Assembly (NCBI GenBank): GCA_903813345.2
Contig: CAIIXF020000003.1
Location: 27,171,248-27,235,247, forward strand
DNA: 64,000 nucleotides
Reading direction: 5' to 3'
From: Owenia fusiformis
Lineage: Eukaryota; Annelida; Polychaeta; Sabellida; Oweniidae
Shown here: positions 1 to 12,500 of the stretch, piece by piece
How the letters are laid out: each line of letters starts with the position of its first letter
How positions within the stretch are numbered: the stretch's first letter is position 1
The notes under the pieces: model-generated
What the model was told of the DNA's origin: nothing
Database searches by the model: none
Seen by the model: only the letters and a program-made list of their open reading frames with translations
Position numbers and translations under genes: made by a program

Positions 1-86
1 TCTATTTTCCTGATATTGCGCTTAGTGCTTTTTATGATCAAGAAACCCAGAGCTTATTGTTGATGGAAGATGATGGCCGGAAATAG
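1..86 (+). other. possible partial exon at window edge
   Basis: Reading from base 3 gives 27 open codons (ending ...MEDDGRK) before an in-frame TAG that overlaps a good donor (ata|GTAAGA at about 86), so this could be the 3' part of an exon. A second frame is open from about 70 to 212 and ends shortly before an AATAAA at about 247, so it could instead be the last exon of an upstream gene. I do not recognise either peptide with confidence and cannot join it to COG7. Unresolved. Confidence 0.2.
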
Positions 87-1401
87 TAAGAAAACATTGA
101 AACGCTTATCTGAAGTTAGGAATGCGTTCCAGAGCCTTCCCTCTGGCGTGAATCTATTTGAATCTTCCAAAATGTTTTTTGATCATGCAGTCAGACATGC
201 TATTCATGTTTAAAACAAATCCCATGCAGGGAATTTTATAGAGTGCAAATAAACTTGTTTTTGAATTTTGATACCACTAATACAATTTCACATTAAGGTA
301 GCACTCTTGAATTTTATTTTCACTTTATTTTCACTAAGCCAAAAGGTTATTCTTCTTGGATTAAAAACAATGACCAGGAATATGATACCAATAACTCAAA
401 TAATCAGAAATGAAATACATGCATATGACTGAACATTGCCATTTAAATCTTCATTAGCTGTCACAGCACTTGTTTACTTTCACTAAGTTTATTATACATT
501 CCAGGACAGTATTCTGTCCATTTTAGAATTTTCTCATTTCTCTGTAGAACTGCCTTCAAGACATAGGAGCATAAGTCAGAGGTAGTTTAGAGCAGAAATC
601 TTCAAGGAGGAACGTTAAGTGCAGCAACAACCCATTGGGCATTATTTTATCCTAAGTACATTATTATCTTTGTCCCTATATATTCCCCTCAATAGGCTAG
701 GTTCAGTTCTACACTCATTTTTAATCTATGATATGTTCTATTTTTTCCCATTGTGTTTCATTGTTATTCAGTTTTGTTCAGAACAGAATAGTACAATATG
801 ATATGATACAATGCAATATACATTATACAACTACAATGTAATATGATAAAATATATTACTCTATAACAATTTAAAACAGTATAATACAAAACAATACATA
901 TACAAAATATTGGGATAAACAATACAATACAGTTAATTTGAATACATTGGATCAAATCCTATGCTATACAATACAATACAATGCAATACAATACAATACA
1001 ATGCAATACAATGCAATGCAATTTATAACATTAACTGTTTACTATAATAATATATTACACAACATTTGAGTATACAATATCACATAAAATAAAATTACAA
1101 TAAAATACAATTAAAATATGATACAATTGCAATAAAATACAATTACAATAAAATGTACAATATAAAGTGGAATACAATTCATGTGTTACAGAATGTATTG
1201 CAACAATAGATAATACTATGAATAAATATATATGTAATACATTGATAAATGATTAGTCTGTATTTTAAGTATAATGTGTTGAATGAATATGATTATCAAG
1301 CAATAATAATAATGATAATCAGACATATGAAACTGTTTTGTACGTCTCTTGAGATAGTAAGTTCTATTTTAATGAAATTGTTTATTATATTTTTTTTGCA
1401 G
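87..1401. other. non-coding stretch with low-complexity ATACA repeats
   Basis: No supported exon. From about 785 to 1180 the sequence is dominated by imperfect repeats of ATACA/ATGCA (densest at 961-1022), the kind of simple repeat that produces spurious short reading frames. The stretch ends in the polypyrimidine tract and AG (1400-1401) of the first clear COG7 exon. Confidence 0.6.
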
Positions 1402-4400
1402 GCGAATGAAAGATGTCTCCAGTTAACAAATGGATGCGGATATGTTGGCTTACTAGATGCATTGCAGGTATGTCATCATTAGACATGTTATAACAGAGGT
1501 TAAGTTGGAAAGAACACAAATGCAAATGTTTAACAATGCCTTATAGAGTATGAAGGTGCAAAGAAAAAAGATTTCATAAGATCCCCATATCAACAAATTG
1601 ACAGGAGGACAGTATTCCCTGGGACTCCTAGTATACATATGTTTACAATCAAGATCTTCCAAATGCATGTAACTCAATATTTTTAGTTTCTTCATTCTTA
1701 ATGATATGTGACAAGAATTTATCCATCTTTGTCAAACTGAATTGCTTTCCCAAAAAGTATATTTTATTTATTTCATGTATCAACACTCAACTTTTATTTT
1801 TAGGTGTTTTATTTATGTTTTCAAATGTTGCCCAGTGTGCTTTCTAGCAGTAATGATCAATTTTTAATATATTATTTCAGAAATACTTTTCTGCATATGT
1901 GATGGAATTCCGTAGAGTTTTGACTAATTTACGAGAAAAGTGTAAGATTGACAATCGTAGTGAGGCTGATGATTGGTCATTTTTTCAACACTCTTTACGA
2001 ATGATACAGACTTGTGGTAAGTGAATTTAGCAAATAAAAACATAAAAATTTTGTACTGTAGAAATTCTATTATACCTGATAGTATATAAATTTCAGTTAT
2101 CTTGAACTGAAACTCTTAGAAGCTTCTATTTGAAGGAACTTGACTTTTACAGTATGTTGTCTTGTTTTGAAACATGACCATTGTAAACTTGTCATGATTA
2201 TATTTAAGCATTGCAAGATTTTTCATAACCATATTTACGTATTGCATAATTTTTCATGACCATATTTACGCATTGTGGCATTTTTCATGACCATATTTAC
2301 GCATTGTGGCATTTGTCATGACCATATTTACGCATTGTGGCATTTGTCATGACCATATTTAATCCTTACATGTTTCACAACCATGTTATTTTAGGAGACC
2401 TCATCCTGCACTTAGATGAATTAGATGGCGCTGTGATCAGCAACCTATTAATGTCTGCCGGAAAATATTGCGTACCACTCTCTCCGTCAACTATCAAAGA
2501 ACTGGACAAAAGGTAATTATACATTTCAAGTGGAAACAAATGAGACATTTTATAGCCCTGGATACAAGCTAAATAACCATTGGCATTTTGTCACTAAGCT
2601 CAGCATGAATAAATAGGCTTACCTTGTATCTGAACACTCTTTCATACAGTGAAACCTGTAAAGTGGAACACCTCTAGAAGTGGAACACCTCTGTGAGTGG
2701 AACACTTTTCAGAGTCCCAAGACCAACTGACTTAATATAAATGAACCTCTGTTAGTGGAACACCTCAAATGAAACAAAGGTGTTCTTCTTAAACAGATTT
2801 TTCTGTACTTATACAGTTATATGCAAGACTATGTAAAATGTCGGAAGGAGTCTACTTTAAAAAAAACATAAGAATGTTTTCCTCCCTTAATAATCTTAAA
2901 AACGATTATATGTTGAAGATTTAAGATGTAGAAATGTCCCAATTCCAAAGATTTGAAAGAGAATTGTTGCTTATTAATCTATTGATATAACCGAAATATT
3001 ATGTTATTTTGATGAAATAAAGTCCAAATTTTGTGGGAATAGGTATGTGGGCAAAAGAAAAACTGAAAATTTTTGAAAATGTGATATAGAAGTTTGTATA
3101 ATCATCTCAACTATTAGGATTGATTTTTACAGAGGCACAACTAATCAGACACCGTTCCACAAGTTCACAAGTCTCTATCTAGAAGACCCCAGCCAGCAGT
3201 TGGCCTTGGAACATCTTATCACACAGGTGGAAGAAGGTAAAATGTTTATATGTAATAGGCATATTTTAACTCTATATCTATCTATTTCTAAAAATGTTAA
3301 GAGTGAAATTGGGAGAGGCATCACATAGGCTTGAGGCTTGATGCAGGTGTAGCTATTTTCAAAGAGTGTATATATTGGTGAACTGTTAAGTTGCAGGAAC
3401 ACCTGATGAAAGTGTTCACATTGAGAGGTGTTTACATTTTCATGTCACCACCAGAAGTGGTGACATATTGTTATAGTCTCCAGCTATTTTGTGGATGGTG
3501 TTCGGCAGTTGGTGTTTGATATTTGGTGGTTGGTGTTTGGCATCTGTAACAAATGGCAGGTTGTGACATTTTGCATGTTAATGCCTTGTAACAAAGTTCT
3601 GATATGGGAGTCAATGACACATCAAAATATGGAATCTAAAAGATATTTACAATCTGAAATGTTCATCCATTAGAGTTGCTCACTATAGCATGGATATTTA
3701 AAAATGTTGTTGTAAAATATAAGTGGTATCCATTGAACACTAAAAGCTTTTATACCTGCTTACCACATAGAAAGCAATAGACCTGTTTATGCTCAAGTTT
3801 TATGAAGATCAAATCAATATTTTAGAGATTCTACTCCTTTTGAGATTTAATTTAATTTGTAGCTCCATGTATATTCTGTTTTCCATTTTAGGTGACACAC
3901 CTTCAGTTTTACCTGAGATAAAGCAAGAGTTTTACAAACTTAGCGAGCTTGTACATAAGTTAGCATTCGACATAGCATTTGCTCCTTTGAAGCATGACCT
4001 TGTGGGGTTGTCAACGATGGAGATATGGACATCCCAAAGTGCTGGTGGTGCCGTTACATCAGACTTACCTACTTTTAGTCTTTCTCCTCAAGAATATATT
4101 ACAAAGGTAAAATCATGAAGTAGAATGCATGATTTTATGTTTTCACATGATATAGTGGAAAAAACATTAAGAAATAATGTCATTAAATCATATGGAGTAA
4201 AGTCCATACTTTGTGGTATATTGAATATATTTTTTAAAGGGTTTATTTTGATTTTATTTATTTTGTTAAATCACGTTGAATAATTCGTTGGGATTTTGAT
4301 TTGGAATATTAGGGTATAAATTGTGAAAATATTTCGGTTATTTTTTAATGACAAGTGTATTGATTTTTCATCTTCAGATTGGTCAGTACTTGATGACTCT

Positions 4401-7390
4401 ACCACAGCAGTTAGAGCCATTCACCATGCAGGACAACCCAGCATTGATTGTTGCCTTAAAGCATGGCAAGCTACCATTCACAGATATACAAGGTACACTT
4501 TTGTGTAAATAAGGTTTCATTTACAAATAGGATAAACTTTTTTTGCATATCAATTCTATATTTGTTAAGAATATTTACTTTTTTGTTTTATCATATCCAT
4601 ATTGTCATTCATATTTTGTGTCTCATTTTTGCATACTATTTCAAATTGCAGAAGTGCCTGAACACATAGCTGATGTGTGGTTGGACTCTATATCAAAGGG
4701 CACTATGCACACCTACTGTGAGGAGATCACTCACATTTTGCATCTTATCTTTCACATATTTCACATTACAGAAGTGCCTGAACACATAGCTGATGTGTGG
4801 TTGGACTCTATATCAAAGGGCACTATGCACACCTACTGTGAGGAGATCATTCACATTTTGTTTCTAATCTTTCACATATTTCACATTACAGAAGTGCCTG
4901 AACACATAGCTGATGTGTGGTTGGACTCTATATCAAATGGCACTATGCACACCTACAGTGAGGAGATCTTTCACATTTTGTATCTTATCTTTCACATATT
5001 TCACATTACAGAGGTGCCTGAATACATAGCTGATGTGTGGTTGGACTCTATATCAAAGTGCACTATGCACACCTACTGTGAGGAGATCATTCACATTTTG
5101 CATCTTATCTTTCACATATTTCACATTACAGAGGTGCCTGAATACATAGCTGATGTGTGGTTGGACTCTATATCAAATGGCACTATGCACACCTACAGTG
5201 AGGAGATCTTTCACATTTTGCATCTTATCTTTCACATATTTCACATTACAGAGGTGCCTGAATACATAGCTGATGTGTGGTTGGACTCTATATCAAAGGG
5301 CACTATGCACACCTACAGTGATTCACATTTTGTAACTAATCTTTCACATATTTCACATTACAGAGGTGTCTGAACACATAGCTGATGTGTGGTTGGACTC
5401 TATATCAAAGGGCACTATGCACACCTACAGTGAGGAGATCTTTCACATTTTGTAACTAATCTTTCACATATTTCACATTACAGAGGTGTCTGAACACATA
5501 GCTGATGTGTGGTTGGACTCTATATCAGGCCTGTCAACTGTCCCGCAATTTGCGTATTTGTCACGCATTTGCTGAAGAATTTGAAGTCACGCCAGTTTTT
5601 TTTGCGTGACACAAAATGTCACGCAAATACGCATTTTTCCTGGTAATTGTCACGCAAATATGTTTCTGTAAAAAAAATTTCAAAATATGTTTATGATACG
5701 GTAAAAATACGAACGTCGGAAAAAAAACGAACGCAATTTGTTCGGATTTGTCACGCGGATCCCGTATATGTCACGCATGTTCATTGGAAATTTTCGTACC
5801 TCCCCCCCCCCCCCCCCCCCCCCCCCGTTGACGACATCGCGAGCGTAGCGAGCGCGAAAAATTTGAGGTGATAAAAGTTTAGCAAAGGTGCTCAAACTTT
5901 GGCCAAAGGTGTTTAAAAGTTGGCCAAAGGTGTTCAAAATTTGGACAAAAGTGTTCAGATTTGGACTTCGGTGTCCAACATTTGTAAGTCACTCATATTA
6001 GGTGGTCCCAAGTTGACAGCCCTGCTATATCAAAGGGCACTATGCACACCTACAGTGAGGAGATCTTTCACATTTTGTATCTTATCTTTCACATATTTCA
6101 CATTACAGAGGTGCCTGAACACATAGCTGATGTCTGGTTGGACTCTATATCAAAGGGCACTATGCACACCTACAGTGAGGATATCTTTCACATTTTGTAT
6201 ATAATCTTTCACATATTTCACATTACAGAAGTGCCTGAACACATAGCTGATGTGTGGTTGGACTCTATATCAAAGGGTACTCTGCACACCTACAGTGAGG
6301 ATATCTTTCACATTTTGTATATAATCTTTCACATATTTCACATTTCAGAAGTGCCTGAACACATAGCTGATGTGTGGTTGGACTCTATATCAAAGGGCAC
6401 TATGCACACCTACAGTGAGGAGATCATTCACATTTTGTATCTAATTTTTCACATATTTCACATTACAGAAGTGCCTGAACACAAAGCTGATGTGTGGTTG
6501 GACTCTATATCAAAGGGTACTATGCACACCTACAGTGAGGATATCTTTCACATTTTGTATCTAATCTTTCACATATTTCACATTACAGAAGTGCCTGAAC
6601 ACATAGCTGATGTGTGGTTGGACTCTATATCAAAGGGTACTCTGCACACCTACAGTGAGGATATCTTTCACATTTTGTATATAATCTTTCACATATTTCA
6701 CATTACAGAGGTGCCTGAACACATAGCTGATGTGTGGTTGGACTCTATATCAAAGGGCACTATGCACACTTACAGTGAGGAAATCTTGAAGGTGAACACA
6801 ATAACAGCTCATGCTACACGCCAGATGATAACAGATATAGGTAAGACTAACCCCATAGCTAACAGAGGGGACTTAAGACACTACTATGATTTCTACCAAG
6901 AAATTTTTTAGTCAAATTCAATAATATTATTCACATTTTTTGTCAAAATTGATCAAATAGATACTTGTTTTCTTGGTAAAATCCTCATATTATTTTTCTG
7001 TCTTCAGTTGAATATTTGGGAGGAAATAGCCTCAGAGTGTGAATATGACTCCTTTATAAAGCTTTCTTATATTAAATAAATATTCTCTAATGAATACTAC
7101 TTTATGCATACAATCACTCTCTGTCATTCAGATATCATTCCATGTGATAAATCCCATATCGATTCCCTTATATATTTTTGTGAATGTAGCATTAATATCC
7201 AAAACAAACTTCACTTGCAGATTATCTTTGTAATGTGCTGGATGATCTGGGTCTTCACCCCACTGAGAACTTGAAGAACATAGAAACGCTTCTGAAGGCC
7301 CCACAAGATGACTTCAATGAGCTTACAGAGAAAATGCCTGTTAGATTGTATAGAATGATAGCTGGTATGAGAGACCTCAGTATAGATTGA
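1402..7390 (+). CDS. COG7: conserved oligomeric Golgi complex subunit 7, C-terminal part
   Basis: COG7 belongs to lobe B of the COG tethering complex, which captures retrograde vesicles at the Golgi. Exons with GT-AG borders: 1402-1467, 1881-2016, 2395-2512, 3133-3236, 3892-4106, 4378-4492, 6709-6840, 7221-7390. Joined, they give 351 residues plus stop with all phases closing. Family landmarks include ERCLQLTNGCG, IGQYLMTLPQQLEPF, HGKLPF, ADVWLDSIS and the C-terminal block LDDLGLHPTENL, matching roughly the last 45% of the 770-residue human protein. The N-terminal half must lie upstream of the window or be missing. The seventh exon has about 14 competing acceptors because its 5' part is tandemly repeated (4606-6785). 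Acceptors at 6109, 6229, 6349, 6469, 6589 and 6709 all stay in frame to the stop, whereas those before 5364 run into a stop at 5371-5373 if the array is not spliced out. Confidence 0.93.
2189..2366. repeat. 31-bp minisatellite in COG7 intron
   Basis: About six head-to-tail copies of a unit around TCATGACCATATTTACGCAT TGTGGCATTTG (31 bp). Copies at the 3' side are nearly identical and those at the 5' side are decayed. It lies just before the acceptor of the exon at 2395. Confidence 0.8.
2647..2805. mobile_element. pogo/Tigger-like MITE, 159 bp
   Basis: Begins TA|CAGTGAAACCTGTAAAG and ends ACAGATTTTTCTG|TA, a TA target duplication with the CAGT...ACCTG terminus typical of pogo/Tigger elements. 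GTGGAACACCTC is repeated three times inside. It lies in a COG7 intron. Confidence 0.55.
3441..3578 (-). repeat. dispersed hairpin-ended repeat, copy 1
   Basis: Starts (as read on +) with the palindrome TGTCACCACCAGAAGTGGTG followed by ACAT, then an interior rich in TTGGTGTTTGG, and ends GTGACATTTTGCATG. Related copies lie at 22859, 27836, 38411 and 45643. This one is inverted relative to them. It lies in a COG7 intron. Confidence 0.75.
4606..6785 (+). repeat. tandem array of a 120-bp acceptor-plus-exon unit in COG7
   Basis: Unit starts downstream of TTACAG at 4652, 4772, 4892, 5012, 5132, 5252, 5364, 5484, 6109, 6229, 6349, 6469, 6589 and 6709. Each unit holds about 46 bp of intron end (pyrimidine-rich, TTTCACATTACAG) and about 74 bp of exon start encoding EVPEHIADVWLDSISKGTMH. 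The unit is 40 codons and open throughout, so reading across the intron part yields ITHILHLIFHIFHIT. The first copy's intron part is diverged, marking the ancestral junction. The last copy diverges after GAGGAAATC and continues into unique COG7 exon. The copy at 5252 lacks 8 bp (next start at 112 bp), which breaks the frame, and the copy at 5484 is split by a transposon. Confidence 0.95.
5528..6024. mobile_element. hAT-like non-autonomous element inside the COG7 array
   Basis: Flanked by an exact 8-bp duplication CTATATCA (5520-5527 and 6025-6032). Ends are GGCCTGTCAACT on the left and AGTTGACAGCCCTG on the right, an imperfect inverted repeat; the left end may lack two bases. The interior has repeated TGTCACGCAAAT motifs, a run of about 26 C (about 5801-5826) and a repeated GTTCAAA(A/C)TTTGG stretch. 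No transposase is encoded. A decayed relative is at about 17840-17935. Confidence 0.8.
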
Positions 7391-8347
7391 AGATGATGTA
7401 TAGACAGTATCTCAACATATCCTCTGGCCCATGTTTTTTAGTTCCTAGGCTCTAAATTACAAGGACCAGCGGCTAGATATTAGAATCTATGGGGATCAGG
7501 CCTGAATATATAACTAAATAATGAAGTAACATTGGAACTTTACTGCTCTGACATTTAAAATCTTTGTTTCTTCATTGATGGACACTGGAAAAACATTGAT
7601 GCCAAAGGAGCGACATTTGGGGGTATGAAAAAATCTGTTCTATCTTTTGGCTGCATATGAACTGAGTTGCATACATTATCTTATTGGTATGCAGTGTTAA
7701 GTGACTGTCTCTGAACCAATTAGATTTTAGATATCTAGGTTTCTACAATATAAGGTTAGGAATAAACATTTGAATTTAATTTGTATTTTGTAAAATAATC
7801 CATGGGAGTATAATGTTTATTTATTTGCTGTATATAAGGTACTGGTAAACCAAGAGGGGAAATATATTTAAAATATGTATATAGCAAGTATATAAACTAA
7901 TATAGAATAAACAAAATAAATTATTTTATGTCTGTTGTTTACTTTATTTACAAGTTAAAATCTCTCATTCCAAATGTACATGTAAATGTAGTATGCAAAT
8001 TAATTAGTATTTCGAGCTCCATAATATAGAAGCCCTTTATATTTTACTCTCGATTGTTACAAACATTATTACAGAATTCAACTTACAAAATTTTTATTTC
8101 AAGAAAGGTTTCTCGCAATGCTCCCTTTTGGTAATTTCACTCACCACTTGAACTTTGCTAACCTTGGCTTTGCTAGGCCTACAGATAAAAAACAAATTCT
8201 CATTTGTACGTTCCAGTCCTACTAAAAATATATTTCTGAAGGCCTTATTTTTGTTAATGTACTTGTTGATGAAATTGTTGTTGTGTTGTGTGTGGTAAAT
8301 ATGGTACAGTTATTGTACCAAGACGTACACTTAATGCTACCCACTTA
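7391..8347. other. COG7 3' flank, no gene seen
   Basis: AT-rich sequence after the COG7 stop. Candidate polyadenylation signals (AATAAA) occur near 7760 and 7905-7920. Nothing else coding is supported. Confidence 0.5.
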
Positions 8348-8757
8348 GGGGAGGCATCAAAAGTTCGATGTCGGATCGGAAACTAAATAAATCTAGTTTT
8401 GACTCTGACCCCCCCCCTCCCCCCAAAACTAAATACCATGAAAGTTGATCGCTGACTTCCAGTTCGAGAATTTGAAAAATTATTGCTAAACACGATCTAG
8501 TTTTCGTTAATTCCTATCCTAATTTGCGGCTTTTAACAACTATTGATAGAATAGAATCCTTTGGAATGATCTTGACAAAGAAAGCATCAGGCAAAATCTT
8601 TATTTTCAAACCATTCGAAGGCATTCTGAGTCGAAATTGCCAAAAATTTGAAATGTTGAAATTTGTCGGATAGCAAACTGAAATGGGTTTGAACCCCCTC
8701 CCCCCTAACTAGATTTATTTAGTTTTCTATTCGACATCGAACTTTTGATGCCTCCCC
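8348..8757. mobile_element. Harbinger-like MITE, 410 bp
   Basis: Inverted termini of about 45 bp starting GGGGAGGCATCAAAAGTTCG. The right end is its complement, ending TTTTGATGCCTCCCC. Flanked by TTA at 8345-8347 and 8758-8760, the 3-bp target preference of PIF/Harbinger elements. The interior has C-rich runs (ACCCCCCCC) and no transposase. Confidence 0.75.
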
Positions 8758-9536
8758 TTAATGTACACTGTTGTACAGTTTGTATAGAAGAGAATAATGT
8801 ATCAAATCTTCAATGCTTATAATTTATATTAATTTAAGAAACATGTAGAGGTGGATTAGTATCATTCTAAAAGTATGACTATCATTGAGCCAATATTGGC
8901 TCCCTCTATAAAAGAACCCAATCATCCCTTAGCTTCTGGCCTCAGGCCAATCACAGTTAGCCGAGATACCATAGTTTGAAGAACTATGAATACAGCTTTC
9001 TGTATGCAATTATTCCACCAATATATATAGGCCTATTGTAATTGAAAGTATATAGAAAGGAAGTAATTGTGCAGAATTTAAGTCTACTTGGGGGAGTACT
9101 CGTATATGCACTCGTCTCATGAAACAAGTAGAACAGATATTTGCTGATACTTCATTACAAAAACTATGACTTGAAATGTAAGGTTTTCACGAGTTCTTCC
9201 ACTTCAGTAATGATGTACTGGATCTGACTCAAGTCAAACAATAACACATCTGAAGTCAAACACTAATGATGTCATACAACAAAAATGTTATACACTAACA
9301 ATGTCCTCAAATAATCCTCAATGAATATTCAAAAGTTGTAACTGTAGAATAACTATGTTGCTTGCCTGTAGTGTCATTCACTTATGATTGCATTGAAACA
9401 TTCAAGTCTTTTTGTTGTAAAATGACAGTATGTTTTCTTGCAAATACAGTATGGTGACTCTGGCTAATGTCAAATACATGTACATGTATGTATGTATGTT
9501 GTATGCCTGTAGTGTCATTCACTAATAATATCATCG
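8758..9536. other. spacer between COG7 and borealin, nothing seen
   Basis: No exon, inverted repeat or array recognised. It contains the 3' flank of borealin; a short TATG run lies at about 9485-9500. Confidence 0.4.
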
Positions 9537-12500
9537 CTATGAAACATTCACATCTTTTTGTCGTAAAATGGCCGCTAGTTTTTCTTGTAGCAGTAAAATA
9601 TTGGCTCTGGCTTGAGGGTCCATTTCTGGGATATCAACATCTTTCACATCTGTATCTGAGGACAGCTGTAACACCTGTAATAAACAATAAGCAGATGTTA
9701 AGGACACAACTATGCTGTTGAATAAATATAGTTGATGATGCAATGAACTTAATTTTCTATGATGCCACCCACTTGTCGAAGTTTGCCTGTTCAATTTGAA
9801 ACAATGTATCATTAATTTTTATTTGAAAAATAGTTATATTCTAAAGGTTTTGATACATATTCAAATGTTACTGTGGCTAATGGCTATGGTTAAGTCATAG
9901 TATCTGTTATCCAGACCAGGTAAAAAGATTCAGGTTTCAGTTTGGACAAAACTCATCAGACATTTAAAAAACAATATTTATTTCAAGTCGCTGCAATGTT
10001 TAAAATATCTCTAATAGCGAACAGGAAGAAACATCGTAAGTAAGTTATCTTTGTTTTCATTTTTGAGTGCAACATCGTATAACATGACATGGAGGAATCA
10101 TAAAACTGAATCTTACATAAATATTAAGGTTTTATACTTACATTTCCTTCTCCCACTGAGACATAGACTTCAGCCACCTTAGACGTTGTACATGTTCTTC
10201 TTGCATTGGACAGTGGACTTCCTGTGAGGGACATAATTCTCTCCCCTGGTTTAGGTTCTCTCACAAGCCCCGGAGTCTGGGGTAACCTAGATGAAACAAC
10301 ATTGTACAATTTTATTTTTATTATATCATAATACTGTACATCGATATATACAGTATATTACATTTATTTCTACTATCATGGTATTTCATTAATTAAAATC
10401 TGAATTTAACAAACAAGACACAGCGATAAATATCCCACTTTGAATTGCACGCCCAGTGGCACAAGACAACGACAATATAGCGTTTTTTAAAGTGCAATAA
10501 AAAGCAGTGCAATGAAAAGCAGTATGTTATACTGAAAACGTGTCCATGATTCAGAAAAGCATATGAAACACAAATGAAGTACTTGTTTTACATTCTCCTG
10601 CTTCAGCTTTACACAATTGCAAATAGAATTCGCATTATTATTAGGATCATATATTAACATCAATTATTCATTATATTCAACATTTTGGATGCTGAAATGG
10701 AAACAGAATAGGCTGTTTGTGAATGGCTCCTTACCTTGGGTCAAACTTAGGTGTGACTGCAGGTGTGTCAAAGCCAACCAATGAGGGTCCACCCTTGAAT
10801 GCTGGAGTCTTAAACTGGGCTGCTGCTGCTGTTTTAGTTCGCCTAGAAGAAATGATAAAAAATAGCTAAAGACGAGTACAACATTTTGGTCAAAACACTA
10901 ATACATGCCTATCAACCTCATGTTCTGCTGGTCCAGGTGGGATTTATAAAAAAATATGGAGCTGCACCACAGTTTTAGATTTAAATAAATGATATTATGC
11001 AAAATGTTCAGAAAAGTATTGTGGCGGCATACCTTGATGACTTTGCAGTTGGAGCAGATGGGGCAATATTGCTACTCTGGCTCTCTTCAAGCACACCCTT
11101 CTTAGTCTTCCTGGCTGCTCTCTGAAACATTCAAATAATACTACAGAGTGAGCCAAAATTGGAAACTTTTAAATATTAACTGGAATACAAATAAATATCA
11201 GTGCATATTTTTATCATTTAACAAAAATAAATGTATCAGTATCTGATTTCCTGTAGATTTAGCTGCAATTTTAATTAAGTTATACATCAAGTGAAAATAT
11301 TCCAATATATCATGCCAACTCTGCGCTACATGCTATGGTAGACTTTAAGTTAAACACAAATTTTCTAAATGCAACACTTCCACCTGCAAATACACATTGT
11401 GCTAAAAAGGACATCAATATTGACATCAACAAATACAAATTGTGCAAAACATGACATCAACATTGCCATCCACAACTACACAGGTTAAAGTATGATTTTT
11501 AGTGTTGTCATGTATGAGTTAGATTCAGTCCAGGATGCGACTATATGCCAGGACTGCTAATCAAAGGTAGACTTTCTTTAGTGGCCATGTGGTTTCTTCA
11601 CTTATTAATGGGAAACGTTTACACACTAGTAAAGCAAGGTATAGATTTTTCTTTAATTTTTTCTTTAATTAATACTGTATTTAAGGATCAGGATAAGAAG
11701 CCCAGTCAATTATAAATCTGCGAAGCATGTTCTATAGTTTCAATTCCAAACAAACTAGCCCCATATTACAAAACACCAGCAAAAGCAAATAAACATGATG
11801 GGACTGACGAATATTAAATAAAAATTAGCAACCAAAGCAGGCACAGATATACAAGCATTTAGACACATACATATAAACACAACACAATTAATTGTATGTT
11901 CAGCATTCTGCAGGATTTTGTTGGCAAAATTGGGAAATGAGAAGATATTTTAATAAAATATTGTGACTGTCTGTTTTTATTTTGAAGCTAATTTTAGTGT
12001 GTATGTTTCGAGGCAAGAAATGCTAGTATTTTCACCATAAATGCAGAATGTTTTACAGGCAATTAATTGTCATGGTTTATATGTAATTACAGTTTTTCCA
12101 AGTGCCGGTGAGCTAACTGCTGGAGCCTCTTGCTGATTTTTTCCTTTTCGCTGTAATAGTGGTACATAAACAATGTTACAGAGGTTGCGATACAAGGTCC
12201 TCGGAGAAAAACACAAAATTTGTTTATATCATTTTTGGAACACTATGAGATTTTGTAAACGATCCACTCTCCTTCAATACCAGTTAACATTAAAGTACAA
12301 GTTCATGCATTTTGCTTGTAGTGTAAAAGTTCTCTCACTACAATATCCAAAAATCAAAAATGGCCACTTTAAATTTATCCAACACGCCCAAATCTATCAG
12401 TTCTGGATTCTTATTTTTTATATTATGCAACATCTCTTAAAAGCGGTTTGTCTGGTAATGTGCAGACAAGGAAAAAAGTCGCCCTATATGATCAAAGCTG

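Noticed and set aside
5647-5937. Frames on both strands containing poly-Pro or poly-Gly
   Set aside because: Caused by the C-run inside the hAT-like element.
4606-6785. Reading the COG7 array simply as a collapsed or duplicated assembly error
   Set aside because: Copies carry private substitutions, an 8-bp deletion and an inserted transposon with its own target duplication, which a simple assembly duplication would not create; still worth a long-read check.
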